In this document: positions 34,545 through 41,174 of the stretch, one piece after another
How positions within the stretch are numbered: the first letter of the stretch is position 1
Layout of the letters: every line of letters starts with the position of its first letter
Made by a program: the position numbers and the translations under genes
Notes under the pieces: generated by a model
The model's database searches: none
What the model was told of the DNA's origin: nothing
Seen by the model: the letters and a program-made list of their open reading frames with translations, nothing else
DNA from: Chloroflexi bacterium UBA4733
GTDB taxonomy: Bacteria; Chloroflexota; UBA4733
DNA: 41,174 bases
NCBI GenBank assembly: GCA_002404055.1
Contig: DHIZ01000074.1
Span: 9,890 to 51,063, forward strand
Reading direction: 5' to 3'

Positions 34545-35218
34545 CCGCCTTCTATTTGATCTGTTTCGGCTTTGGCCTGGTCATGGTGCTGCTCTCCGTC
34601 CTGACCGGGGTCGGTCACGCGTCCTTGCACATCGGCCATGTTTATATCCACATACCGGGCCATGGTCACGCTGCCGCCCATGGTGGGAGTGGGCAGATGG
34701 GGCACGGCGGCGCTGACCTCGTTTCGCCCTTCAACGCCATGAGCCTGCTCGTCTTTCTCACCTGGTTCGGCGGCGCCGGCTACTTGCTGCACGGTCCGCT
34801 GGGGAGTTGGGGCTGGCTCAGCCTCCTCGGTGCGGCGCTGGCCGGCCTCCTGGCAGCGGCCGTCGTCTTCCAATTCCTGGCGAAAGTCCTGGCTCCTCAG
34901 TCAAAGCCGCTGGACCCGGCGGATTACGTGTTGGAGGGTCAGGTCGGCACGGTCAGTAGCCCCATCCGCCAGGGCAGGGTGGGCGAAGTACAATACATCC
35001 AGCAGGGGCGGCGGCGGTCCATCGGGGCGCGTGCTGCCGGTACAGTGCCGCTGGAACGTGGCACAGAGGTCGTGATCGTCACTGTGGAACACGGCCTGGC
35101 GCTGGTTGAACCGTGGGAACAATTTATCGCAGCGCGCGAGAACCGTCGGCCCGTGATAGCGGACGGTACGCTCAATCAGCCGGCCAATACAGGCGAGGCT
35201 GAACCTGGAAAGGAGTGA
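34532..35218 (+). CDS. NfeD-like membrane protein with His-rich loop
   Basis: The 228-residue protein has an N-terminal helix (FYLICFGFGLVMVLLSVL), a His-rich loop of about 35 residues (HASLHIGH, HIPGHGH and more), two further helices (about 68-122) and a C-terminal OB-fold (EGQVGTVSSPIRQGRVG, then TEVVIVTVEHGLALVEPW). This is the short NfeD/YuaF/YqiJ arrangement that accompanies flotillins. The OB domain is cytoplasmic in known relatives. ATG 34532 follows GAGGGGGGAC. It ends 7 bases before the flotillin gene, the usual pairing. The His-rich loop is unusual for NfeD and could bind metal. Confidence 0.82.
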   Translation: MDGLAAFYLICFGFGLVMVLLSVLTGVGHASLHIGHVYIHIPGHGHAAAHGGSGQMGHGGADLVSPFNAMSLLVFLTWFGGAGYLLHGPLGSWGWLSLLGAALAGLLAAAVVFQFLAKVLAPQSKPLDPADYVLEGQVGTVSSPIRQGRVGEVQYIQQGRRRSIGARAAGTVPLERGTEVVIVTVEHGLALVEPWEQFIAARENRRPVIADGTLNQPANTGEAEPGKE

Positions 35219-35225
35219 CTCGGTT

Positions 35226-36713
35226 ATGCAAACGGTCGCCATCATCGTTGTCCTGCTGGTGCTGGTACTGGTGGTCGCGCTGGCGCTGCTCGCCAGCATG
35301 TTGCGCAAGGTAGGCCCCAACCAGGCCTTGATTCGCTACGGCTTTGGCGGTACGCGCATCTTCCAGGGTGAGGGCGCGCTGGTCTTCCCGATGGTCCATA
35401 GCGCCCGTGAACTGTCGCTGGAGTTGATGAGCTTCGATGTTGCGCCCCAACAGGACATGTACACGACACAGGGCGTGGCGGTGAACGTGGAGGCGGTCAC
35501 GCAACTCAAAGTAAAGTCGGATCCAGAGAGCATACTCACCGCCGCCGAGCAGTTCCTGTCGAAAGCGCCGGATTCGCGGGAAGGGCTGATCCGTCTGGTC
35601 ATGGAAGGCCACCTGCGCGGCATCGTCGGTCAACTCACGGTAGAGCAGATCGTCAAGCAGCCGGAGATGGTGGCCGACAAGCTGCGCGCCACCACCGCCG
35701 ACGACCTTGCCAAGATGGGCCTGGAGATCATCTCCTTCACCATCCGGGAAGTGCGCGACCGTAACCAGTACATCGAAAATATGGGCAAGCCGGACATCGC
35801 GCGCATTCGCCGGGAGGCGGACATCGCCGCGGCCGAAGCGGAACGTGACACGGCCATCCGGCGCGCCGAAACGATGCGCGAGGCCTCCGTTGCCCGCGCC
35901 ATGGCGGACCAGGAACGGGTCATTGCGGAGACGGCGTCGGCCACGCGCCAGGCCGAGGCGCAGCGTGACCTGGAATTGAAGCGCGCCGACTATACGCGGG
36001 CGGTGCAGACCCAGAAAGCGCAAGCCGACAAGGCCTACGATATTCAGGCCAACATCATGCAGCAACAGGTGATGGCCGCTCAGGTCCAGGTCGAACAGGT
36101 CCAGAAGGCGGAGCAGATCAAAGTGCAGGAGTCGGAGATCCTGCGCCGCGAAAAGGAGCTGATCGCCACCGTGCTGCGGCCGGCGGAGATCGAGCGGCAG
36201 CGCATCCAGACGCTGGCGGAGGGCGAGCGGCAACGCCTGTCCCTGGAAGCCACCGGTCGGGCGGAGGCGGCACGCCAGCAGGGCCTGGCCCAGGCCGAGG
36301 TGATCAAGGCGACCGGGGAAGCGGAAGCGAATGTCATCCAGATCAAGGGTGAGGCGGAAGCCAAGGCCATGAATCTGAAGGCCGACGCCTATCGCGGCTA
36401 TACGCAGGCGGCGATCCTGGACCGCATGCTGTCCGCTATCCCCGACATGGTGCGGGCCGCCGCCGAGCCGCTCTCAAAAGTGGATACAATCACCGTAGTT
36501 TCCACCGATGGGCATTCGGGTACGGGAGTCGACCGCGTGACGGCGGATGTTGCCAGGATCGTGGCGCAAGCGCCGGCCATGCTGGAAGCGCTGACCGGCT
36601 TGAAGTTGGGGGACATGCTGGCGCGGCTGATACCACCGGCTAGCGAACGCGTGGCTGATAGGAACGGCGTCGAACGGGCCATAGAGCAAAAGAAGGATGG
36701 GAACGATCGGTGA
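35226..36713 (+). CDS. floT: Flotillin (SPFH/band-7 family)
   Basis: The 495-residue protein has one N-terminal membrane segment (VAIIVVLLVLVLVVAL), the SPFH domain (about 35-195, with ALIRYGFGGTRIFQGEGALVFP and MGLEIISFTIREVRD), and a long Ala/Glu-rich coiled coil (about 200-400) with repeated EAEA-type motifs such as GEAEANVIQIKGEAEAKAM. This is the layout of Bacillus FloT/YuaG and E. coli YqiK. Flotillins scaffold membrane microdomains and modulate fluidity. AAGGAG precedes ATG 35226. Its stop overlaps the next gene as GTGA, so the DUF4178 protein is translationally coupled. Confidence 0.95.
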   Translation: MQTVAIIVVLLVLVLVVALALLASMLRKVGPNQALIRYGFGGTRIFQGEGALVFPMVHSARELSLELMSFDVAPQQDMYTTQGVAVNVEAVTQLKVKSDPESILTAAEQFLSKAPDSREGLIRLVMEGHLRGIVGQLTVEQIVKQPEMVADKLRATTADDLAKMGLEIISFTIREVRDRNQYIENMGKPDIARIRREADIAAAEAERDTAIRRAETMREASVARAMADQERVIAETASATRQAEAQRDLELKRADYTRAVQTQKAQADKAYDIQANIMQQQVMAAQVQVEQVQKAEQIKVQESEILRREKELIATVLRPAEIERQRIQTLAEGERQRLSLEATGRAEAARQQGLAQAEVIKATGEAEANVIQIKGEAEAKAMNLKADAYRGYTQAAILDRMLSAIPDMVRAAAEPLSKVDTITVVSTDGHSGTGVDRVTADVARIVAQAPAMLEALTGLKLGDMLARLIPPASERVADRNGVERAIEQKKDGNDR

Positions 36714-37249
36714 TCTTTGATCGTCTCTTTGGTCACGCGCAGCACCCGGCGGCCGAGCGCACGGTGCAGACGCTGCGCGTCGGTGACGCGGTCAGTTATC
36801 TCGGGGAGGACTTCACTGTCGAACAGCGTCACGAACTGCGCGGGGACGGCGGGGACGTCTGGTGGACCTACCTGATCCAGAGCCCGGAGCGCCGCCTCTG
36901 GTTGGACGTGGATGAAGACCAGGGCCTGACCCTGACTGTCTACGAACCGTGTACGCAGCACGTCGCAATGCCGATTGTCGATACCGTCACGGTCAACGGG
37001 AAGGTTTTTCACCAGGACGAGCACGGGTTCGCCAGTGACACGGTCAGCCGCCGTAGCGGTGAGAGCGGCGAGCGGCTAGAATACTGGTATCTGGCAAGCG
37101 ACGATGGCGACCAGTTGGTCATACGCCGGCTGGGCGACAACGAGATCACCGATGACCGCAGTCGGCAGACCGGCACGATGGAGGTAGGCATCGGCAAGGA
37201 GATCAAGACCTACGAGGTGAAGATTTTCCAGGGGGAGGACGTCCGGTAA
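36710..37249 (+). CDS. DUF4178 protein
   Basis: The 179-residue soluble protein is beta-rich and fits DUF4178: LRVGDAVSYLGEDFTVEQRHEL, then WWTYLIQSPERRLWLDVDED, and a second half with LEYWYLASDDGDQLVIRRLG and VGIGKEIKTYEVKIFQ. DUF4178 genes are known neighbours of PspA, DUF350 and polyamine-biosynthesis genes; the molecular role is unknown. GTG 36710 overlaps the flotillin stop and follows AAGGATGGG. The protein has no signal peptide, so it likely acts on the cytoplasmic face. Confidence 0.82.
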   Translation: MIFDRLFGHAQHPAAERTVQTLRVGDAVSYLGEDFTVEQRHELRGDGGDVWWTYLIQSPERRLWLDVDEDQGLTLTVYEPCTQHVAMPIVDTVTVNGKVFHQDEHGFASDTVSRRSGESGERLEYWYLASDDGDQLVIRRLGDNEITDDRSRQTGTMEVGIGKEIKTYEVKIFQGEDVR

Positions 37250-37273
37250 CTGCTCCCCGCCAAGCGTCCTATT

Positions 37274-37305
37274 CCGGTATCTCTCGGGTCAGATAGCCGG
37301 TATCT
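37274..37305 (+). promoter_or_regulatory. Direct repeat upstream of pspA, possible operator
   Basis: CCGGTATCT occurs at 37274-37282 and 37297-37305, 23 bases apart, in the 109-base gap before pspA. The second copy also sits in a partial palindrome, AGATA...TATCT. It could be a regulator site giving pspA its own control. No convincing promoter hexamers accompany it. Confidence 0.25.
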
Positions 37306-37358
37306 TGTAGCAGTGGAGAAGTGGCCAGGGAGCCGCAAAATAGAGGAGAAGTAAGGAC

Positions 37359-38096
37359 ATGCCTGGACTGCTCGATCGTGTCAGCACACTGGTGCGTGCC
37401 AACCTGAACGACCTGATCGACCGCGCCGAAAACCCGGAGAAGGTGATTCGGCAGGCACTCATTGACATGAACAACCAGCTCATCCAGGTCAAGACGCAGG
37501 TCGCGGCCAGCATCGCCGATGAGCAGAAACTCTACCAGCGCTGGCAGGAGAACCAGGCCCTGGCCACCGACTCCCAGCGTAAGGCCGAACTGGCAGTCTC
37601 CAAGGGCCGCGACGACCTGGCCCGCGAGGCCTTGCAGCGCCAGAACTCCTATCAGCAGATCTCTGACGGCTTCCAGCGCCAGTACACCGATCAAAAGGGG
37701 CAGGTGGAGACGCTGAAGGCGGCGCTCAACCAGTTGGAAGCGAAGATCCAGGAGGCCGACCGCAAGAAGGACCTGCTGATCGCGCGCTCTCGCTCGGCGC
37801 AGGCACAGCAGCGCATCCACGACACCCTCTCCGGCATCAACACGACCGGAGCGATGGCCAGCTTCTCGCGCATGGAGGAGAAGGTCTCCGACCAGGAAGC
37901 CCGCGCCAAGGCGTCGATTGAGATGGATAGCGATTCCTTTGAGGATCGCTTTGCCGCCCTGGAGCAGGGCGACGCCGTCGATCAGCAACTGGCCGCGCTA
38001 AAGGCAAAGGCGGGCGTCGGACCGGCGTTGCCGGCCAACGCCACTACTGCCCTGCCGGAAGGGCAGCACCCAACGCCGGACCACCGAGAAGACTGA
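37359..38096 (+). CDS. pspA: PspA/IM30 (Vipp1) family membrane-stress protein
   Basis: The 245-residue ESCRT-III-like protein begins with the membrane-binding amphipathic helix (MPGLLDRVSTLVRANLNDL), followed by DRAENPEKVIRQALIDM and the long helical hairpin RKAELAVSKGRDDLAREAL, then SFSRMEEKVSDQEARAKA. The tail after about 205 is short and lacks the Vipp1 C-terminal helix. PspA polymerises on damaged membranes and limits proton leak. ATG 37359 is preceded by AGGAGAAGTAAGGAC. It lies 109 bases after the DUF4178 gene, the largest gap in the locus. No PspB, PspC or PspF gene is present, so control must differ from enterobacteria. Confidence 0.95.
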   Translation: MPGLLDRVSTLVRANLNDLIDRAENPEKVIRQALIDMNNQLIQVKTQVAASIADEQKLYQRWQENQALATDSQRKAELAVSKGRDDLAREALQRQNSYQQISDGFQRQYTDQKGQVETLKAALNQLEAKIQEADRKKDLLIARSRSAQAQQRIHDTLSGINTTGAMASFSRMEEKVSDQEARAKASIEMDSDSFEDRFAALEQGDAVDQQLAALKAKAGVGPALPANATTALPEGQHPTPDHRED

Positions 38097-38118
38097 TAGC
38101 GAGGGCGGATCGGAGCAC

Positions 38119-38394
38119 ATGTACTACCGCATGATTCCCATCCTGGCCGTTGTGCTGGTGGTGTGCTGCCTGGTGTGGGCAATGGCCTCTGCCTTCGGTG
38201 GGGGCCACCGCATCGGCTACGGTGGGTACTATCCACCGGCGTTCTTCGGACCGAGTTGGTCGCACGGCGGTTATTATCACGGCTCGTATGGTGGCGGCGG
38301 TGGCTACTCGGCTCCGTTTGGCGGCAGCTCCGGGCGTAGTCCGTCCCATGGCTTCAGCGGCGGCGGTTTCACGGGTGGGCATGGAGGGAAATAA
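38119..38394 (+). CDS. Gly/His/Tyr-rich single-pass small protein
   Basis: The 91-residue product has one hydrophobic segment (about 6-25, PILAVVLVVCCLVWAM) and then a low-complexity tail rich in Gly, Tyr, His and Ser, ending SGGGFTGGHGGK. I do not recognise a family, though similar Gly-rich tails end some TPM-domain and SHOCT-containing envelope proteins. GGAG lies 4 bases before ATG 38119, and its TAA overlaps the next ATG (TAATG), so it is co-translated with the DUF350 gene. It is likely real because of this tight packing between pspA and DUF350. Confidence 0.75.
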   Translation: MYYRMIPILAVVLVVCCLVWAMASAFGGGHRIGYGGYYPPAFFGPSWSHGGYYHGSYGGGGGYSAPFGGSSGRSPSHGFSGGGFTGGHGGK

Positions 38395-38636
38395 TGGCAA
38401 TTGCGGCGGGACACTTTCTCAGTAACATCGCATCGGTAGTCTTCTGGGCGCTGCTAGGCATGTTCTTGCTGTTGGCAGCGGACCACATCATCGATCGCGT
38501 TGACCCGATGGGGTTCGACAAGGAGATCAAGAACGGCAACATTGCCGCCGCTATCGTGATGAGCGCCCTCATTATCGGCGTCGCTATCATCATCTATGCG
38601 GCGATGCTGCCGGCGCCGAACCTGCCGACCGGCTAG
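38394..38636 (+). CDS. DUF350 membrane protein (YjfL-like, short)
   Basis: The 80-residue protein carries one DUF350 unit: a first helix (VVFWALLGMFLLLAAD), the conserved polar turn KEIKNGNIAAAIVMSA that marks the family, and a second helix (ALIIGVAIIIYAAML). E. coli YjfL and others have two units, so this is a short form that may dimerise. DUF350 genes accompany PspA, DUF4178 or DUF2491 and polyamine genes in many bacteria. The start overlaps the upstream stop. Confidence 0.85.
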   Translation: MAIAAGHFLSNIASVVFWALLGMFLLLAADHIIDRVDPMGFDKEIKNGNIAAAIVMSALIIGVAIIIYAAMLPAPNLPTG

Positions 38637-38716
38637 CTGGGCGTGGTTCCCGTGACCGGCGACGGCACTTGACCGCGCTGGAACAGCCGGACAGCCCACG
38701 CGCGGACGCAGGCGGG

Positions 38717-40261
38717 ATGTCCGTCGTGCTGTCGTCGTTGCGCAGCCGCAGTGGCCCCTACGTGCTGCTCCTTTCAATATTCGTCGTCGCCAGTTGCGCC
38801 ATCGTCTACGAATTGCTTATCAGCACGGTGGCATCGTACCTGCAGGGCGACACCATTTTGCAGTTTTCCGTCACCATCGGCCTCTTCCTCACAGCAATGG
38901 GCGTGGGATCCTGGTGCTCACGCCTCGTCCTTGATGACTTGCTCCGCACCTTCGTGCTCATTGAAGTGCTTGTCGGGTTGGTGGGGGGACTGTCCGTGCC
39001 GCTACTGTTTTTCGTGTACGGTACCGCCTTTACGGACTTTCCGCCCGTGATGTACGGCGCAATCGTGACGATCGGTGGTCTCATCGGGCTGGAAGTGCCG
39101 CTCGTCACGCGCATACTAGCGGGTAATAGCGGGCTGCGCGTCAACCTGGCCAACGTGTTGTCCTTCGATTATCTCGGCGGACTACTAGGGTCGCTGGCTT
39201 TTCCACTCATTCTGCTCCCGCACCTGGGAATGGTGGGCGCCTCCCTGCTGATGGGCACATTGAACGTGCTGGTTGCTTCCGTCACCGCCATAGTTTATCG
39301 GCGGCAGATGACGGGGAACCGGCTGACAGCAGTCACGCTGGCAGGGGCGCTCGTCACCCTCCTTGTGCTGTTCGCCGCCAGTGATCCGCTTTCGGCTGGG
39401 CTGGAGCAGCGGCTCTATCGCTACCCCATCATCCTGAGCACGCAGACGCCCTACCAGCAGCTTGTCGTGACGAAGTGGCACGACGACGTGCGCCTGTTTA
39501 TCGACGGCCATCTGCAGTTCAGTTCGGTCGACGAGTACCGCTACCACGAGACGCTCGTTCACCCGGCGATGGCGGCAGTGAGCCGCCACCAACAGATCCT
39601 GATCATCGGTGGCGGCGATGGCCTGGCTGCGCGAGAGGTGTTGAAGTACCCGGATGTGGTCAGTATCACGCTTGTGGATTTGGATGCCGGCATGACCAGT
39701 CTGTTCGCGCAGCAGCCGATGCTGGCGACCCTCAACGCGCATTCGCTGGTTTCTCCACGCCTGCACGTGGTAAATGCTGACGGTTACCAGTATCTCCAGC
39801 AAAGCAAGGCCATGTTCGATGTCATCATTGCCGATCTGCCGGACCCGCGTACGGAAGCCTTGCAGAAGCTGTACACGCGAGAGTTTTACGGCCTGGTGCG
39901 GACGCACCTGGCAACCGACGGGTATTTTGTTACCCAGGCCACATCGCCCTTCTACACCGCCAAAGCGTTCTGGTGTATCGCTGCCACGGCAGGCTCCGTC
40001 TGGCCGGTCGTCGTGCCGTACCACGTCGATGTACCCAGCTTCGGCAGTTGGGGCTTCGTCCTGGCCGGGGAGACGCCGCTGCGCGTCTCTGCCCTCCGGG
40101 TTACGGCGCCGACACGGTACCTGAACGATGCGCTGCTGCCCGGCCTCTTTGCCTTCGGCAAGGATATTCTTCAGCAAGAGGCTGGTGTTTCCGTGAACAC
40201 GCTGCTGCGACCTGTTCTCCCTAGCTACTATGAGCAGGGTTGGAGCCGGTTCCAAAGCTGA
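38717..40261 (+). CDS. speE: Membrane-fused spermidine synthase (polyamine aminopropyltransferase)
   Basis: About 514 residues. The N-terminal half has six to seven membrane helices (VLLLSIFVVASCAIVYELLI onward, with FSVTIGLFLTAMGVGSW). The C-terminal half is a Rossmann aminopropyltransferase with YQQLVVTKW, LFIDGHLQFSSVDEYRYHE, the SAM-binding IIGGGDGLAAREVL (Gly298-Gly302), VDLDAGM, and the catalytic DLPDP (Asp373) with KLYTREFY. It would join aminopropyl groups from decarboxylated SAM to a diamine, here at the membrane. ATG 38717 puts a normal 12-residue lead before the first helix; TTG 38669 is an alternative. No AdoMet decarboxylase gene is in the window. Confidence 0.88.
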   Translation: MSVVLSSLRSRSGPYVLLLSIFVVASCAIVYELLISTVASYLQGDTILQFSVTIGLFLTAMGVGSWCSRLVLDDLLRTFVLIEVLVGLVGGLSVPLLFFVYGTAFTDFPPVMYGAIVTIGGLIGLEVPLVTRILAGNSGLRVNLANVLSFDYLGGLLGSLAFPLILLPHLGMVGASLLMGTLNVLVASVTAIVYRRQMTGNRLTAVTLAGALVTLLVLFAASDPLSAGLEQRLYRYPIILSTQTPYQQLVVTKWHDDVRLFIDGHLQFSSVDEYRYHETLVHPAMAAVSRHQQILIIGGGDGLAAREVLKYPDVVSITLVDLDAGMTSLFAQQPMLATLNAHSLVSPRLHVVNADGYQYLQQSKAMFDVIIADLPDPRTEALQKLYTREFYGLVRTHLATDGYFVTQATSPFYTAKAFWCIAATAGSVWPVVVPYHVDVPSFGSWGFVLAGETPLRVSALRVTAPTRYLNDALLPGLFAFGKDILQQEAGVSVNTLLRPVLPSYYEQGWSRFQS

Positions 40262-40265
40262 TTGC

Positions 40266-40295
40266 TTGACCCCACCGATGGATAAGGTACATAAT
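40266..40295 (+). promoter_or_regulatory. Sigma70-like promoter for the terminal gene
   Basis: TTGACC (40266-40271) and CATAAT (40290-40295) each match the consensus at 5 of 6 positions, with an 18-base spacer. The start would be near 40302, leaving a leader of about 35 bases with AAGGAA before ATG 40338. It begins right after the spermidine synthase stop, so the last gene appears to be transcribed independently. Confidence 0.6.
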
Positions 40296-40337
40296 CTACG
40301 TGGAAATGGGTCACAGCGTTAAGGAACATGTCAGGCC

Positions 40338-41015
40338 ATGGTCGTTTTCTTGCCCGATGCCTCGGTCTTCAACCTGCCGCGCTATCCGAACGTCTGGTTT
40401 TATGTGTCTGCCGATATGACGCCCGGCTACGATCGGGCTGCGCAGTTCGTGATTGACAGCATGTCCGGCTACCTGGGCGTGCGCGCCGATGCCGGCCATG
40501 CCCACGACGTGCTGCGCTGTGACGCGCGCGCCACGATCCGCAACTTGCAGCCGTACCGGGGCTATGCCAACCACCGCCATAACCACTCGCACGCGCTGGA
40601 CATCCGCTATTACTACAAGGTATTGCGCGCCAACGAGATGGAGCAGGTGATGCTGGAAATCGACGGTGTGCCCCGGGAGTTCTATCGCGTCGCGGCGCAG
40701 GTGCGCTACGAAGCCAGCAATGCCCACAACCCGCCGGACGATTGCCCGGTCTGCGGGCGCGCCGGCGACTACGCTGATGTGGATGGCGACGTCAATCGGC
40801 TGATCCGTGACCCTCTCGGCCTGGAACTCTGCTTGCACGGCACGGTGCGCGGTCGTCCGGTGGCGCACCCATCCGGCATCCCGATACGTGGCATCCAGGC
40901 TATGGCCGCCGACTATGATTTACACTTCGGTGTGATCGACACTGAGCGTCCGGAAACCCAGACGCCGCGTATCGGCTGCGTGGCGGTGCTGGAGCGGGGA
41001 GACCCCTCTCTCTGA
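40338..41015 (+). CDS. Unrecognised 225-residue protein with CPVC knuckle
   Basis: I do not recognise this protein. It is soluble, without signal or membrane segments. It is rich in His and Tyr around residues 74-95 (RGYANHRHNHSHALDIRYYY), has one CPVCG (Cys136, Cys139), and ends in a mixed region with AMAADYDLHFGVIDTERPE. The His-rich stretch and Cys pair suggest metal binding, but a single Cys pair is not a full zinc site. Codon use matches its neighbours and a good promoter lies upstream. It lacks the short AdoMet-decarboxylase core that one might hope for beside a spermidine synthase. Confidence 0.75.
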   Translation: MVVFLPDASVFNLPRYPNVWFYVSADMTPGYDRAAQFVIDSMSGYLGVRADAGHAHDVLRCDARATIRNLQPYRGYANHRHNHSHALDIRYYYKVLRANEMEQVMLEIDGVPREFYRVAAQVRYEASNAHNPPDDCPVCGRAGDYADVDGDVNRLIRDPLGLELCLHGTVRGRPVAHPSGIPIRGIQAMAADYDLHFGVIDTERPETQTPRIGCVAVLERGDPSL

Positions 41016-41149
41016 CTCTCTCCCCCTCACGGGAGAGAGAGAACGCAGTTGGAATGTCGGTCGCGTTGAGGCAATGGCTGGGCAAAGCTTCGACCGAAGA
41101 CTACCGTCACAGCGGTTGCGTTCCCCCTCTCCCGTGAGGGGGAGGGGTC
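41014..41149. repeat. Inverted repeat of CT-rich palindromic units
   Basis: The arm 41014-41047 (centre CCCCCTCACGGGAGAG) is an imperfect inverted copy of 41117-41149 (centre CTCTCCCGTGAGGGGG). Each arm can also fold on itself. It starts at the stop codon of the preceding gene and may act as a terminator. Similar CT/GA-rich units are common intergenic repeats in many GC-rich bacteria. Confidence 0.65.
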
Positions 41150-41174
41150 AGGGGCTTTCTGGGGTAGGTTTTTG

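Noticed and set aside
40338..41015. Idea that the last gene is an AdoMet decarboxylase feeding the spermidine synthase
   Set aside because: Length, the lack of a Ser-dependent self-cleavage motif and the His/Cys-rich middle do not fit SpeD/SpeH.

Overview
The window is a GC-rich bacterial chromosome segment with densely packed genes, lipoprotein signal peptides, Uma2-family nucleases, a DnaD/DnaC-type helicase-loading cluster and an SQD1-type sulfolipid enzyme. Taken together this looks most like a Chloroflexota (Thermomicrobia-like) genome. That placement is inferred from gene content only; no rRNA or tRNA gene is present.

Region 1 (1-10.9 kb) holds the C-terminal part of a UDP-sulfoquinovose synthase, a UPF0104-type membrane protein facing away from an RND efflux pump, the pump's lipoprotein adaptor with an enormous repetitive helical hairpin, a DUF1080 protein, GalE, a CsbD-like stress protein ending in a strong hairpin, and an aldo/keto reductase with a damaged start. 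Region 2 (11-18.5 kb) is a surface-polysaccharide cluster: a methyltransferase, a Wzx-like flippase, a GT2 glycosyltransferase, an FkbM methyltransferase and a GT4 glycosyltransferase that seems to start at an ATA codon. A Uma2 gene and a scrap of an IS21-type transposase interrupt it.

Region 3 (18.6-30.4 kb) has a convergent lactonase-like amidohydrolase and aldose dehydrogenase pair that fits oxidative L-fucose-type sugar breakdown, a 1735-residue thioester alpha-2-macroglobulin lipoprotein, a second Uma2 gene, a secreted protein with a TasA/CalY-like domain, an M42 aminopeptidase and a DUF58 protein. Region 4 (30.5-33.9 kb) is the replication cluster rplI-dnaB-dnaD-dnaC.

Region 5 (34.1-40.3 kb) is the most coherent candidate system. 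Behind a sigma70-like promoter lie a 91-residue protein that resembles a fragment of PspA, a His-rich NfeD-like protein, a flotillin, a DUF4178 protein, PspA/IM30, a Gly/His/Tyr-rich single-pass peptide, a DUF350 membrane protein and a membrane-bound spermidine synthase. This is a membrane-integrity module joined to polyamine chemistry. An unrecognised 225-residue protein with its own good promoter follows.

Three families of palindromic intergenic repeats occur: a nested palindrome with copies at 11.1 kb and 34.0 kb, a hairpin-bearing repeat at 27.6-27.9 kb with a fragment at 9.9 kb, and an inverted pair at 41.0-41.1 kb.
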